Assembly: GCA_019022495.1 (NCBI GenBank)
Contig: JAFEKR010000008.1
Coordinates: 1,426,001-1,490,000 of the forward strand
Direction: 5' to 3'
Origin: Epichloe hybrida
Taxonomy: Eukaryota > Ascomycota > Sordariomycetes > Hypocreales > Clavicipitaceae
DNA length: 64,000 nt
Of this stretch, positions 37,260 through 51,360 are shown in pieces; positions within the stretch are counted from its first letter, which is position 1; each line of letters begins with the position of its first letter. The position numbers and the translations under genes were made by a program. The notes below the pieces were generated by a model that was not told the DNA's origin, ran no database searches, and saw nothing but the letters and a program-made list of their open reading frames with translations.

Positions 37260-37690
37260 AGAAAGTAAGTCCTAATATAACTATAAGACTTACTTTAGTA
37301 TATTTCTCTCTTTTTAACTAAAATTACATAACTAAGTAAAGAGATTATTATGTTTATAGTATAACTAATAGGACCCACTTTTAGACCCACTTTTGTATAT
37401 ATATTTCTTTTTAGCTAGAATTATATAACTAAGTAAAGAGATAATACTAGGTTTATAGTATAACTAATAGGACCCATTTTTAGACCCACTTTTATATATC
37501 CTTCTCTTCTTAGCTAAAGTTATATAACTATAGAAAGGGATTATACTTAGTTTTTAGTGTTTAACAAGACCCACTATTAGACCCACTTTTATATATCCTC
37601 CTCTTCTTAGCTAAAGTTATATAACTATAAAAAGGGATTATACTTGGTTTTTAGTGTTTAACAAGACCTACTTTTAGACCTACTTTAAGA
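37260..37690. repeat. Tandem ~115-bp repeat with GACCCACTTTT cores (hAT-like element 2)
   Basis: Four copies, each with one or two GACCCACTTTT motifs followed by a CTTTTTAGCTAAA-TTATATAACTA stretch. It matches 8990-9390 in reverse. Confidence 0.85.
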
Positions 37691-38169
37691 AACACTATAT
37701 AACTAAGTAAGTAAGCTAAAAGTAGTATAAATAGTTAAACTTACTTTTAAGCTTATTTATTTATTTACTTAATATTAAAAAAATAGTATATATATTATGA
37801 TTATTCTTTATATAATATTTTAACTTTTCTTTATAAGCTTTTCCTAGGTTTTTTCCTTTTCTTTTAGTTTAAAAAAGGTTAAAAGCTAATATAATTTATT
37901 ATAATTATAATAAAATAGCTTAATAGTAAAAGAAGTATTTATTAAATAAATTTTAATTTTCTCTTTATAATAAATTCCTTATATATATAAGTATATTTTT
38001 ATTAGAGTTTTAATCTTATTTATTTAGAATTATAAATTATTTCTTTAAGGTAAATATTATATTTAAAGCAAAAATACTATATTAAAATGCATAGTAAATC
38101 CTATAAAAAAGCTAGAAAGATAGGATAACCTTTAAAATATAAAGAATAAATATTACTATAAGTTAAGTT

Positions 38170-38720
38170 TAGATAATACTATTTATAGCTACCCTATATA
38201 TATATATAGCTTAATAGTCTAAATTAGCTAAAACTTTATAATTCTATAACTAAATACCTAAATAGTATAAAAATTTAAGGATATCTTATTTAGATTATAT
38301 TAAAAATCTACTATATAATAAGTATATATACTACCTTACCTTTTTAATAATACATTGTATTGTATTGTAATGTATTGTAATGTATTGTATTGTATTGTAT
38401 TATAATGTATTTTTATATAATAAATAATTATAATAAATCATAGAAAATAGATATAAGAATAAAAAGACCCTTAATATATTAAGAAAAAATCATTTTTTAA
38501 AATAGATATAAAAGAATATTACTAAGATATTATATATTTTAAATAAGCTTACTTTTCTAAATAAGCTAAAACTTAATAGATTTTTAAATAAATAACTAAA
38601 TTATATATAAAAAAAAGAATACTATAATTAGATTATTTAAAAAATCTACTATATAATGAATTTATATAATACCCCACTTATATTTTTCCCTAATAATACA
38701 TTGTATTGTATGTATTGTAT
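38170..38720. repeat. Duplicated right-end segment of hAT-like element 2
   Basis: A block ending AAATCTACTATATAAT...AATAATACATTGTATTG occurs at about 38220-38360 and again at about 38570-38710. The inner copy keeps its own TGTAT microsatellite, so the right terminus was duplicated in tandem. Confidence 0.7.
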
Positions 38721-38849
38721 TGTATTGTATTGTATTTTTAATACAATACAATACACAATACAATACATAGGGCAATACAATACAATACAATACATCGAAG
38801 GGCCAAAAAATACAATACAATACAATACAACAATGCTCTGCTTAGAACA

Positions 38850-41800
38850 TACTTATACTACCTAGTAAGAAAGCCCTAAACCTATAGCGCCTAAGTAGTA
38901 ACCTAAACACTCTAACTATAAAATATAATAAGGTATAGTAAACACTACCTAACTAATATAGCAACCCTAGATCTAGAAATAATAACAATCTAGACTAGCT
39001 ATAGAGGTAATATAAGGTTATATAAGCCTAGCTATGTAATACTTACTTAAGATAAGAGATCTTAGAAATAGAAGTGTAGCTTAAAGAAATAGAAGCAGAC
39101 CTATAATTAGCTAGATTAGGTAAAAGACCTATAATTACCCCTTAGATAGACACACTAATAAATCCTATATTCCTAGGTTTCCTACCTAATAGTAAGTTTA
39201 TAGTAAGCATATACCTATAAAGCTTTATTAAGATATAGTATAAGGTACTTATATATAAGGGAGATACTTATAAGAATTTATAAGCATATCTATAGGATTT
39301 AAATATACTATTCTAGCTAGACTTAAGAACCTTCTAGGATAATAAAACAAAGGTAGCATATACTAGTAGCTGCCTAGCTAATAACGCAAAGTAATAATAG
39401 ATACGTTACATAATAGTAAATAGGATAGTTAACTATGTAGCCCACACCTAGGATAGATTTATATCTTAGCTAAACACTAGCATAATAGATAAAGACATAA
39501 GGTGCTTAGAAGCTACTAGGACGCTACTAAACCTTAGGTAAAAGCATAATTAATCTTTCTAATCTTTCCTAAGACTTTAGATAAAGGTAGAAGCCGAATT
39601 ACCTAACTAGATCCCCTTATGTCTAAGGATAGCAATATTCCTAAATAGCTTAAATAACGCTATAAGGTAGCATATAGTTAGCTAAGAGTTCCCTATATCT
39701 TAGAGCTATTTACAGGGCTAAGGTAAAAAAGCTAAAGTTATAATAATATTTATAACAAAGAATCACAATAGAAGCTATAATAAAAAAGGTAGGAATAACA
39801 AAAGATAACGCTCTAGCTCCCCTATAGATAATTTATAGTGAGGTTCCTAATAATAGGGCATAGGCTAGAAGCCGTTTAAGTACTACAAATATAGTAACCC
39901 TAGATATAGTTTAAATAGATATAAAGTAGTAGACTACTTAATCTATAAGAGTAATAGGCATACTACTAAGAAGTATAGAGATAGTAGTAATAAATCTTTA
40001 GACCTAAACAAAATTCTAATTAATTTAGTGTGGGCCTAGGATAATAGTCTTACTATAGAGAAACCTATAGATAAGAGAATAAGAATATAGGTATCCCTAC
40101 AGCAAGATAACCACTAGTTAGCAGTGCTAGCGCTATTTAATATAGGAGCAGAATATTTAATAATCTACCCTAAGCTACTATTAAAATAGGACTAGAAGAA
40201 CGTAGTAAAAGCAGAGATAATACTAGAAAGCGTAAGCAGGAACAAGATCCCACACTAAGGAATTTTACATAGACTAGTTAAGGTAAAGGATAGTATAGGC
40301 TATATAAAGGTCTACTAAGTTAGCTACTATATTACTAATACTAGAGAAGGAATGCTCCTAGGAATAGACTAAACCCTAGAGTATAAACCTATAGTAATAG
40401 ATTAGAAGTAAGGTTTTTAGAGGTTCTTAATAACTAAAGAACATATTATATTCACTTTAGGCAAGCAATAACTACACAAGGTAGTAAAGTAGTTTTCTAT
40501 TATGCTATTACTAGTATTACTAAAAGTTAGAATAGTTAAACTTAAAATAAAAGAGGGGGATACTAATAAAGTTTCATTAATAAATAACACACTAAGTAAT
40601 AACCTAACTCATAACGTAGTTATAGTAATAGCAGAAGGTAATATCTAGCCCTTAAAGAAAAAGAAACTAAGAAGCGTAATAGCGCTCTAGGTAGTGTTTT
40701 ATAAGGAGCTAGCAGTGTTTATATAAGAAATAGATAGTAATATACCCTAATAGTAAATCCTAGAGAAGTACACAGAATTTGTAAATATATTCTTAAAAGA
40801 CCTAGCTAGTAAGCTTCTAGAACTTAGGGGCTACACTTATGTAATTAAATTAAAAGAAGGGAAATAGCTATTATAGGGACTTATATATAACCTAGTGGAA
40901 AAAGAGCTAGAGGTGCTTAGGGAGTACCTTACAAGTATGTAGGAAAAAGGATGGATTAGAAGATTAATAAGCCTAGCTAGAGCCCTGATTTTGTTTGTCC
41001 CGAAAAAATCAAGGAAATTAAGGCTTTATGTGAATTATAGGGGTCTTAATAGGATTACTATTAAGAATAAGGCCCCCTTACTATTAATCTCCGAAATTCT
41101 TAATTAACTAGCAGGCGTAAAAGTCTTTATGTCTTTGGATCTTTAAGAGGCGTACCACTAGCTACGTATCCGTAAGGGTAATAAGTAAAAGATAGCGTTC
41201 TAATGCCACTATAGACACTTTAAGTACCTTATTATGCCATTTAGATTAGTAAACGCGCTAGCTACTTTTTAGGAATATATTAATAACACGCTTAAGGGAC
41301 TTATGGATAAATTCTACATTATTTACCTTAATAATATCCTAATATATAGTAGTAACCCTATAAGACACATAGAGTATATTAAAAGGGTGCTAGAGTGACT
41401 TTAGGACGCGGATCTCTATATTAACCTTAAGAAGTGCTAATTTTTAGTATTATAGGTGAAATTCCTAGGGTTTATTATATTTAAAAAAGGCATTAAGATA
41501 GAACTATTAAGGGTTAAAGCTATTATAACCTAGCTAATACCCTATAGCGTGTTTAATATTTAATTATTTCTTAGGTTTATAGGGTTTTACTAATACTTTA
41601 TAAAATAGTATAGTAGGGTAGTAGTCCTACTAATAAACTATCTAAAGGGTGTTTAACTAGTAGAGTTTAAGCTAAAGCCTAGTAAACTTATAATATTTAG
41701 AGAACTCTAAAAGAAGTTCTAGGAGATACTAATCTTAGTGTACTTTAACTTACTTTATTTACTAAGAGTAAAGATAGATATATCTAGTTATGTAATTAGA

Positions 41801-44546
41801 GCTATACTTATAATATTAGTGCTAGGTAGCTAGCACCTAGTGGTGTATTTTTTAAGGAAGTTAACTAATATTAAGCTTTATTACTTAACCTTAGATACTA
41901 AGTTATTAGTAATCTAAGAGGCGTTTTAGGCCTAGAGACACTACCTTACATATTTAACTTACTAGATTATAGTTATAATAGACTACCTTAATTATAAGTA
42001 CCTAGCTATAAAGCTAAAGCTATCTAGTAGGTAAGTAATAGCGTTAGACAAGCTTTATCTGTTTAATTTCAGGATTAAATATTATATAAGTAAGCTAAAC
42101 CCTACTAATACCTTATTAAGAAAAGTAAATTATATTAGTAAGGAGCATAGGGTAGAGGCTATATCCTTATAGCTACCTAACTTCTTAGCTAAGTTTATAA
42201 ATACTAAGTAGTAAGGGTGCTATATATATAATAGTGTAGTTACGGGCCCTAAGGTTATATTACTTAGCGTAGTTAATAGTTTATTACGAGATTACTATAA
42301 GGGCTATTCTAGCCTCTAGGGTTTTAAGAAGACGTAACTTAATTATATTATTAAGGAACCTAATAGTCCTGTAAAGCCTATAAGTAGTACGCTAACTAGG
42401 TCCGCTAATTATAAGTAGTAAGGTTATGCCTTATCTATATTATTTAATATTTCTGTAAGTCTAGCGAGCCTATGGGTTAGGAGTCTAGCTAGGTTAGTAG
42501 TTAGTAAGTAATGTAAGCGCCCCCTTAAAACGCTACTTAGCTATAATTTATTTATAAGTCTAAAAGCATACTATAAGCTAGTTACTTGTAGCGGTATTAT
42601 AGTAAGAATATAGGTAGTCTAGCAAATCTCTTTTAAGTTTATACGTGATGCTTGTCCTAAGTACGTAGAATTAGAGACTCTAATTTAAGTTATATTGTTT
42701 TAAGTATAGTAAGGTAATAACTTTACTATAGGTTAGAGGAAGCTGCTTAAGAGTAGCAACCTAGAAGCGTTATAGACATAGTCTATTAGGCCCTCTAAGT
42801 TATTAATGTTTAAGAATAGAGTTTTTATTCTAGTAAGTATAAGGAAGGAAGTTCTAATGCTTACTTATAATAACCTAGTAGTAGGCCACTAGGGAGTTAG
42901 TAAGACCCTTTACTAAATTATAAACTAGTACTACTAGCTATTAATAAAGAAAGATACTAAGTTATATATGCAAACTTACATAAGCTATTAAACTTTAAAG
43001 CTAAGGTACCATAAACCCTACGGTAAGCTAGTAGCACTACTAGTGCCTAATTAGCCTTTTTAAGAATTATTAATAGACTTTATTATAGGGCTGCTACCTA
43101 TGAAAGACATAAACTAAACTTATAATATAATCTTAGTTATTATAAACTATTTATAAAGTATAGTATTTACATCCCTGTTTTAACATGTATAACTAGTAAT
43201 AGGTTAGTTACTATATTCTTAGAGTATGTTTTTAGGGATTATAGCGCTCTAGAGGGTATTATTATAGACTAGGGTTTGACTTTTACTAGCGGGTTTTAGA
43301 TAACTTTTTACTACCTTATTACGACTAAGTAGTAACTAAGTATTGCGTTCTACCTACAGATAGATAGTTAGATAGAATGTCTAAACTAAGTTTTAGAGTA
43401 TTATTTAAGAGCCTTTACTTGCTTTAACTAAACTAATTAGGCTAATAATCTTTTAATAGTATAGTTTACATATAATATAAGTGTTTATTTAACTTATAGC
43501 TACACCCTAGCTAAGGCACTATAAGGCTATAACCCTAGGGGACCGCAGTAAGTGGTTATAGATATTCCTATAGTAAATAACTAGGTAAAAACTTATACTA
43601 TTACGCTAAGAGATAGATATATAGTAATTAAGCAGCTTCTAAGTAACTTATAAGTCTAGTATACAAAGCACTATAATAAGAAGCAAACCCTAATAAAGTT
43701 TAATATAGGTAACTATGTTTTATTATTTACAAAGAATATTAACTTATAGTAACCTAGTAGGAAGCTAAGTGTGAAGTACCTAGGCCCTTATAAAATTAAA
43801 AAGGTAATTAGTACCTACGGACTTATATATTAATTAAGGCTACTACGTGGAACGCATCTATATAATATTTTTAATGTTACTAACCTTAAACTATTTATAG
43901 GGGACCTATCTAGTGTAGAAGATATGTCCTTGCTATAAGAGAACATTACGGATGATAAGTAGGAGTTTAAAGTTAAGAGAATTATATTGTATTATTATAA
44001 CAGGAGATGTTAGAAATACCTGGTTAAGTGGAAGGGCTATAATGCTTTAGAAAATTCTTAGGTAAAGAAAAGAGATTTTATTATAATAAATATTATTAAG
44101 GATTATAAGTAGTAACTAAGTAGCTAGTTCGCGGACACAGAGGTGTATTTAATAGAGTTTAGATAGCAGTAGCGATATATAAAGAAAAAAATCTAGATAA
44201 TTTCTTAGATAACCTAACTTGTAGCTACTTCGCACTAATTACTCTATTAACACGTTAGGCGCCTAACCCTTAGTAGTCTTACTTATGCTAATAAGGGCAG
44301 AGGATTTATCCTTATTATTAGAAAAATCCCTCTCTTTATACATATATATACAAAGCTCGCTAGGAAGGTCTAGTAGCCTAATATAAGTAGGAAGTATAGA
44401 TATATTAGTAGTAAGCTACTAGTAAGTTAGTAAAGCTATAAGCTAGAGCGTAGGGAGTATATATAGATAGAAGGTTCTATATAATAAAACGCAAGCTATT
44501 AGAAATATTTATCTAGACTTCTAGATTAATAGTATTACTAAGTAGT
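38850..44546 (+). pseudogene. Gyp-A(+) gag-pol relic
   Basis: Stops are frequent, but domains are legible in order. Protease at about 40130-40400 has F-N-I-G-A-E-Y, an Asp-to-Asn change in D-T-G-A. RT at about 40950-41480 has GWIR, then LILFVPKKSRKLRLYVNYRGL and SLDL-EAYH. RNase H is at about 41700-42100. Integrase at about 42870-43450 has the zinc-binding GH...Y-x-x-x-K and the core F-Q-E-L-L-I-D-F-I-I-G-L. The chromodomain is at 43940-44110. Gag should occupy about 38900-40100. Known Ty3/gypsy chromoviruses share this order. Confidence 0.82.
43940..44110 (+). pseudogene. Chromodomain relic at the C-terminus of Gyp-A(+) integrase
   Basis: A frame reads FKVKRIILYYYNRR, then KYLVKWKGYNALENS and KKRDFIII with TAG at two Trp positions. 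This matches the chromodomain pattern E-V-E-x-I-L...Y-L-V-K-W-K-G-Y-x-x-x-x-x-S-W-E. Chromodomains direct chromoviruses to heterochromatin marked by methylated H3K9 in studied cases. Confidence 0.82.
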
Positions 44547-44551
44547 AATAT

Positions 44552-44860
44552 TGTTAGAACAAAGGTGATATCAATCGCGCGTCGCAGCCGCAATTACCCG
44601 GCAGAAGCTCGGGCCGCGCGCGGACCCCACACGTGACCCACAACCTAGCACGTTGATTGGCTAGGAAATGTAAGGACACAAACGCGTAACCCCTTTTCCC
44701 TTTATATATTATAACTTCTAGCTTTTTACCTCTTTTTTTAAATAACTTAATTAATCATAATAATAGATAACGTAGCCTAGAATAAATAATCAATAACAAT
44801 ACTATTCTTTAGGCTCATAACTGTATTACACATTAAATTTAATACCCTATGAATCTAACA
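44552..44860 (+). repeat. Copia-C 5' LTR
   Basis: 309 bp, TGTTAGAAC to TCTAACA. The left third is almost free of RIP changes. Confidence 0.92.
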
Positions 44861-44869
44861 CTAATTAGT

Positions 44870-47800
44870 GGTTACCTTTATAGATAACCACGTAGTCTTT
44901 GAACACCGCAGATTAGCAAGGTTAATTAGAAGAGGTAGCTTATCTAATAATAACTTGCCTTATAAAATAGGAGGGCTATGTTTAATAATAAGTTATGCTA
45001 ACGGAAAGGTATAATATAGCTCTCTTCTTACTTTAGTATTAATATCTATATTTATACGGACTCTAAAATAACAAAGAAAGGTTTAACGCTAGTAGCTAAG
45101 CTATCCCCTTATCTTTCTTTATTATGCGTTCTATTACGTATTTAAAGTTAACCGCCTTACCTTGTAATCCTTCACATCCGAAATACATTACAAAATCACA
45201 GTTATATTTTTTTCCTTATATTATAAGATCTGCCTTCCTTAATTAATTAGAATGTCGGATGCAGCTAGACTGTCTGGGACCTCTAGTTAATTTAGAGTTC
45301 CTAGCGAGACTGATAGCTATAATGATACTATGGAAGGCGTTAAAATAGGAGATAATAATAAATACCTTAATAAAGGGAAAAACCCTGTTTACACTGACCT
45401 ATACCCCTATATCTCTGTAAGGCTTTAATAACATATTATAGAAGAACTACTCTAATAAATAGGAAATTCTAAATATAAAGAGATAATAATACCTAAGGAA
45501 ATAAGTCTCTATATCCTTATAAAGACTAAATAATATAAGGAGTAAGGGTTATTTAAAAGAACACTATTCTCTAAATTTAGTAATAACTTCTATAAATAGT
45601 TAAGGGATAAGTTTGTAGAAGGGAGAGACCTTTTATAAAATAGACTTTAAGACTATCTTCTTTATAATAGAGTGTATATAACTATTAGAAGAGGCACTAA
45701 GATAGTAAATAACCTTAAAGAAGTAGTAAACTAAGAAGAATTTAGATTTTAGACTCTTAAAGAAATTAAAGAGGCTAGGAAGAAGTATATAGGCTTCTAA
45801 AAGAACCTATAGAACAAAGAGTTCTTCTATAATCTACTAGATAATAGTAATGTTAGAACTAGGTAACCTACCCTATTACCTTGTTTGTTAGTATAATTAC
45901 TATTAAAAGAATTAATAAGCTAGACTCCCCTAGGAAGACTAAGTTAATCCCCTCTAGGAAGGCCTAGCTAATCTCCCCTAGGAAGGTTAATTAACCTAGA
46001 GTTAAGACTACCTAAGGATGCTATTTATAAGCATCTATAGGTGACTCCCCTACCTATACCTTTACTAGAGGTAAGTTAGTAGTATTACCTTATTAACACT
46101 ACTAATAATACCCCTAAGCAGGAGAGTTACTAATAGAGGTAACCTACACTATCTAGAGCTAGTAGTGCCCCTATTAGCATAGCTTAAAGAGCTATAATTC
46201 CTCCTTCCTAATATAAGGAAGAGAAGGATTAGAGGGAATAATAAGCCCTAAGGGTACTACCTATAAAGCCGCCCTCTTACTTCCTAAAGACCTTACTACC
46301 CCTTTTATAGATATAAAGGGAAATACCTAGAGGACCCCTATAGACCTAGAGACCTTTGCTAAAGTAAATTATTAACCTATCTAAGGTATACCCTAAAGAA
46401 TAACTCTATAGCGCTAATAACTATAATATCCTTAAATTAAAGCTTTAAATATTCCATAGGAAGTGTAAGTTACTTAATATCTAGCCTAAATAAGCTAGTT
46501 ATGCTTTTAAGGTTATACTTAAAGGCAAAGCACTATAATACTATGTAAACCACCTCTCTAAACCTAGATAACTATAAGATCTCCCTATGCTTATTAGCTA
46601 TATAAGAGAATGATTTAAAACTAAGGATATATAGTAAAGATATCTGCTAGAGTGAAATAATACTTCCCTATAAGAAATAGTAAATAATAACCTAAGCAAG
46701 TTAATAATTAAATACTTTAATAAACTTATAGAAAGACTAGCTATCTTATAATAAGTAGTGCCTAAAGTAAGCTAAACTAAAAGGGTACTCTAGAATTAAC
46801 TTATTAGAGCCTATTATAGTATTCTAGAGTATAGAGGAGTAATTATAGATTCGCTAGACGGACTATAAGAGTTCTATAAATAGATTAGAATAACCCTTTA
46901 TCTTATTAAGAAAGAGAAGAAGAACTATTAATAGTTCCTAACCAAAGCTATAACCCTAGAGTAATTCTAGACTAACTAAAGATATAATAGGAATAGAAAA
47001 GAGACCTAATACTCCTTAAAACCATAAGGAAGAGGAGGTACTCCCTATATAAAGAAGTGCTATATATATAGTAAGGAAGGATGCTAGTTATCTAAGCACC
47101 CTAAAGAGGACTATAAGAAGGCATTTTAACGCTTTAAGAATCACTACCTTATAGATCTGACTAATAACTTATATTATTTATTCCTTACTTAGTACAAGGG
47201 AGAACATAAGTCCTAACCCCTTATTAATAATAAAATCGCTTAGTATATAAAGAGTATTAGATTTAATAATAGCCCTAATAATATAGATAGGCTAGTACCT
47301 ATAAGCTTCTTTATATATAGAACCTATATTAATAGCAAGAGAATGGTTTAATTCCTAATAAGGTAAGTAGCTTATTATAGTCTAAGTAAAGAAGACCCCT
47401 TTTAGCAGGAACTCGTAAACAAAGCCCTAGTAATATTTATATTAGAAGATTACTATTCCTATGTGATATTCTAAGGGATTATGCCCGATATAGGAGCCGC
47501 AAAGTTCTCTATAGCAAGGCACCCTTAATTCCTTGCTTTATAACATTAGATACCTATATTATAGCTTAATAAATTAACAGAGAAAAAGGCATTAGTTAGG
47601 TTTAGCGTAGGAGACCTAATTATTACGCTTAGAGTAGCTATAGTGCCTACTCCCTTTAGAAATATTCTCTTTTAGGTTATCCCTATAAACACTCTATTTC
47701 TCTTATCCCTTAATAATATAGACTATCTAAAGATTAACTTTAATATCTCTAAGAACACGCTATAATAAGGAAACATTAAAGTCCCTATTATATACAAATA

Positions 47801-50800
47801 AGGCCACGCCTAGATGCTTCTTACATAGAAAGAAGAAGTAGTTACTTAGAGCTACCTTATAGAAGGTAAGCTATAGTAACTATACTACTACTTTAGATAT
47901 CTATTAATCCAACGTTTACACAAGGTTCTCTGTAAATTAGGGTATAATATTAATATTAAAGCTATTAGGGAGCTAATAAGAATTTACTACTAATACTAAA
48001 TACATATAGATAGCCCTAATTACTTTAAGTTTACCCTTAAGGATAAGTATAGCTTTAATTATAAAGTAATAGTAAATATCTTCTACCCAGATAGTAACTA
48101 CCCTACACTCCACGCTATAGATATAGCTATAGCATTTAACGTAGCGAAATTCCTTAATAATATCTCTATAAAAATAACCTAGGAAGCCCTTTAAATATGC
48201 TAGATTAATGCTTACCTAGGCCCCCTAGACTTTATTATTATAGACACTAGAATAAACTTCTATAGTAATAAATTTAGATAATTCATAGCTTTAATATTAA
48301 TTTTAATTAAGGAAGTCCCTATTAAGGCATACTATAGCATAGGGAAGGTTAAAAGGTATTATAGGCCGCTCTAAAGAGCCTATAATATAATTAGACGTAA
48401 ATACCCTATAACGCTAGAACCTATTACCCTTTAAATAGTAATTAAGGCCCTAAATAACACCACAGGCCCTAATAGCCTTATCCTAACCCTCCTTATCTTT
48501 AGAGCCTACTTACATATAATAAATAAGTCCTTACTATTACCTAATATCACATAGTGTGTGATTATAGTACAGAAAGCCACTAAAGAGACTAAGAGACTCC
48601 ATGCTATCTAGAAGGTTAATAAGGCCCTTACTAAACATAATAGCCTAGACACCTTAAAGACCCTTAGCTTACTACTTAGATTAAAGGTTAAGGTCTAGTA
48701 AGAAAGTAAGGGATAGGTAGGTCTATATAAGCTACTAGTAATTACTAGAGAAAGCTATACACTTAATATACCTAGAGGCCTAAAGACCTTTAGGTTAATA
48801 TCTATTAAGCCTTACTATAATAATCCTAGTATAAAGAAAATAGTAAAGCCTAGTAAAAAGGAAGGAGATAAAGGGTAAGAGGCTTATAATAAGAATATAG
48901 TACTACTAATACTACTAAAATAAGGACATAGAAGGCTACAGAAAAACCCTCCTATAATACCTTAAGGTGCTAATACCTTCCTATTAGCAAAAGAATATAG
49001 TAACCTAGCTTTTATAATTAAGCTACGTAAGGAAGGAATTATTAAGACCCTAGGTAAACCATTTAAGCTATTAACAAAAGTGGAAATTAACGCTCTAATT
49101 AAGTAAGGTATATTTAAATTTATTATATTTAACAAGGAAGAATATAGTGGAATTTAAATCTTTAATTCCTAGATTATTAATAAGATTAAGGGCAAGATAA
49201 TAGAACCCTATAAAAAGTTATGCCTTATAATCTAAGGGTGTAAGGATAAAGGGAAACAGGCTATTCTTACATAGGCCCTAATAATTTAACACGCAAGCTA
49301 ACGTCTTATCCTTGTGATAGCCCTATTAGTAAGATTAAGGAAATTCCTTATCTAGCTAAGAGATATCTATTAGGCTTATATATAGGCCTATATATTACTA
49401 GAGCGGCTAATCCTAGCGCGCTTGCTAATTTAGATATAGTATCTCTACCTGCCTAGTATAATCTTAAGGGTTATAAAACCCCTCTATAAGCTTATAGAGG
49501 TAGGAACACACTAGTAGGTTATATATTATAAGTATTATAAAGAGAACCTCTAGATAAAAACCTCTATATATAATCCCTACCTGCTTATAACTATAAAGAA
49601 AAGCCCTAACTTTACCTACGTTAAAATATAAACTAATAATATAATTAGCCTCTTAGATAAGAAGTTCTCTAAGAAGGAAAAGACCTAGCTTACTATAGTA
49701 AGCTTTAATATAAAGCTAAAGTAATTCCTAACTTAGGACTACCCTCTTATGTTTAATAGTAGTATTATCTCACTAGAGAATAATACTATTAAGATCTAGT
49801 AAAAAGGGTAAAGCAATAAGTTAGAGTTAGTTCTAATAACTAACTTAAAGCGTAAATATATTAAGTAAAGGGCCTAAGGCACTTATATTACCTTAATCTA
49901 CTAACTAGAGGCTTACTTTAACCTATCTATTACTACATAACACTAGAAGCTAACCCTAGAGGACGCAAAAGCCCTTAATTACTACCTAAAGTAGCAGATA
50001 GATTACCTAGAGAGAGGTCTAATGTTTATTTTAATTAACCTTAAGAAGGCAAAGCTCTTTGCCTTTATAGATAGATCCTTTGCTAATAACTAGGACCTAT
50101 CCTTATAACTAGGATATATACTTATCCTAGTAAATAAAGACTACACTAATAGTAAGTTTATAATTAAAGGTAATATTATATACTTTAGCTTAATAAAGAG
50201 CAAGAGAGTTATGTAAAGCATGCTTACCTTAGAAGTCTATAGTATAGTAGCTAGTGTTAATATAGCTTACGTAATTATAACCACCCTAAACTTAGTTACT
50301 AACTAACTAAAGCTCCTAAAGATCCTAGTTATTATATATACGAATTCATACTCCTTATATAAGTGCTTTATTAAGCTTAGTATAATAAAGGAGAAACGCC
50401 TAATAATTAATATTATAGCCCTTTAATAGTTATATAAACGCTAAGAACTCTGTGAGATTTAATAGATTAATAAAGAGAATAACCTAGCTAATACCTTTAT
50501 AAAGATATTACCTAATAGGGCTCTTAAGAGCTTTATCTTAACTAACTAGATAACTATCTAGATAGAAGGATAGGTTACTTATGCGTAACATATATATAGT
50601 AAGAGAAAAAGGTAATTCTCTAGGAGAATAGCTATAGGAATAAGATAGTAATACATAGGGGATTTACGCCCTTATAGTTAATATCCCTAGTGGCTATAAC
50701 TACACTAGCCTACTAGGCTCTCCTAGTAGACTATAGAAATTAATAGTAGTGCGTAGGAGGATAAAGGTATTACTAAGGAGAAGGAAGATATTATATACAC

Positions 50801-51040
50801 GCTATAGTGTGGTATATATGTTATTTTAAGGAAAGAAGGGATTTAGAAAAACCTACTTATCCTTATATAGGCTTATAAGCTAAGTAAGATTATTATTTCC
50901 CTTTTATTAGTAACTATATACCTAGATAGGCTATAAGTTCTTTTCCTTATATTCCCTATTAATTACATTCTTAATCTATCTTTCCTTTTTTATTTCTATA
51001 ATTAATATTATGTGTTAATAATTATATTAAAAGAGAGAAG
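44870..51040 (+). pseudogene. Copia-C gag-pol relic
   Basis: No intact frame. Gag-like sequence at about 45250-46900; zinc-knuckle/protease region about 47050-47560; integrase about 47900-48600; RT about 49080-49510 with a frame reading NALIK, KGK, LILVIALL, LRDIY-AYI and LRVIKPLYKLIEVGT; RNase H about 50360-50570 with KEKRLIINIIAL and W-I-N-K-E-N-N-L-A. The pol type is the same as Copia-A (I-R-D-I-T-Q-A-Y-T-Q form), though the LTRs differ. Confidence 0.78.
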
Positions 51041-51046
51041 TTCTAG

Positions 51047-51355
51047 TATTAGAATAAAGGTAATATTAATCGCGTGTTATAGCCGTAATTACCTAGCAGA
51101 AGCTTAGGCCGCGCGCGGACCCTACATATGACCCATAACCTAGCACGTTAATTAGCTAGGAAATATAAGGATACAAACGCGTAACCCCTTTTCCCTTTAT
51201 GTATTATAACTTCTAGCTTTTTACCTCTCTTTTTAAATAACTTAATTAATTATAACAACAGACAACGTAGCCTAGAATAGATAATTAATAACAATACTAT
51301 TCTTCGGGCTCACGACTGTATTACACATTGAATTCAATACCCTGTGAATCCAACA
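51047..51355 (+). repeat. Copia-C 3' LTR
   Basis: 309 bp, TATTAGAAT to TCCAACA. The right third is almost free of RIP changes, mirror to the 5' LTR. Confidence 0.92.
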
Positions 51356-51360
51356 AATAT

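Larger units (their letters stand above)
36757..38840. mobile_element. hAT-like non-autonomous DNA element 2 with microsatellite ends
   Basis: 2084 bp with 10-bp inverted ends CAGAGCATTG / CAATGCTCTG and a perfect 8-bp target duplication CTTAGAAC at 36749-36756 and 38841-38848. AATAC/TGTAT 5-bp repeats fill both ends (36768-36865 and 38690-38830), and a further block lies inside at 38342-38410. The interior has the 10-bp minisatellite (four copies), four copies of a ~115-bp repeat, and a duplicated right-end segment. No transposase frame seen. The same internal modules in reverse occur in 8159-10474, so the two are one family. Its insertion into the gypsy leader is confirmed by the uninterrupted copy at about 16200-16300. 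Confidence 0.87.
44552..51355 (+). mobile_element. Copia-C: Ty1/copia LTR retrotransposon, complete but RIP-inactivated
   Basis: 6804 bp with 309-bp LTRs at 44552-44860 and 51047-51355 and a perfect target duplication AATAT (44547-44551, 51356-51360). It sits in the 3' non-coding tail of the gypsy element; the uninterrupted equivalent is in reverse at about 10540. The outer end of each LTR is GC-rich (GCGCGCGGACC in the 5' copy) and the inner end TA-rich. Confidence 0.93.
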
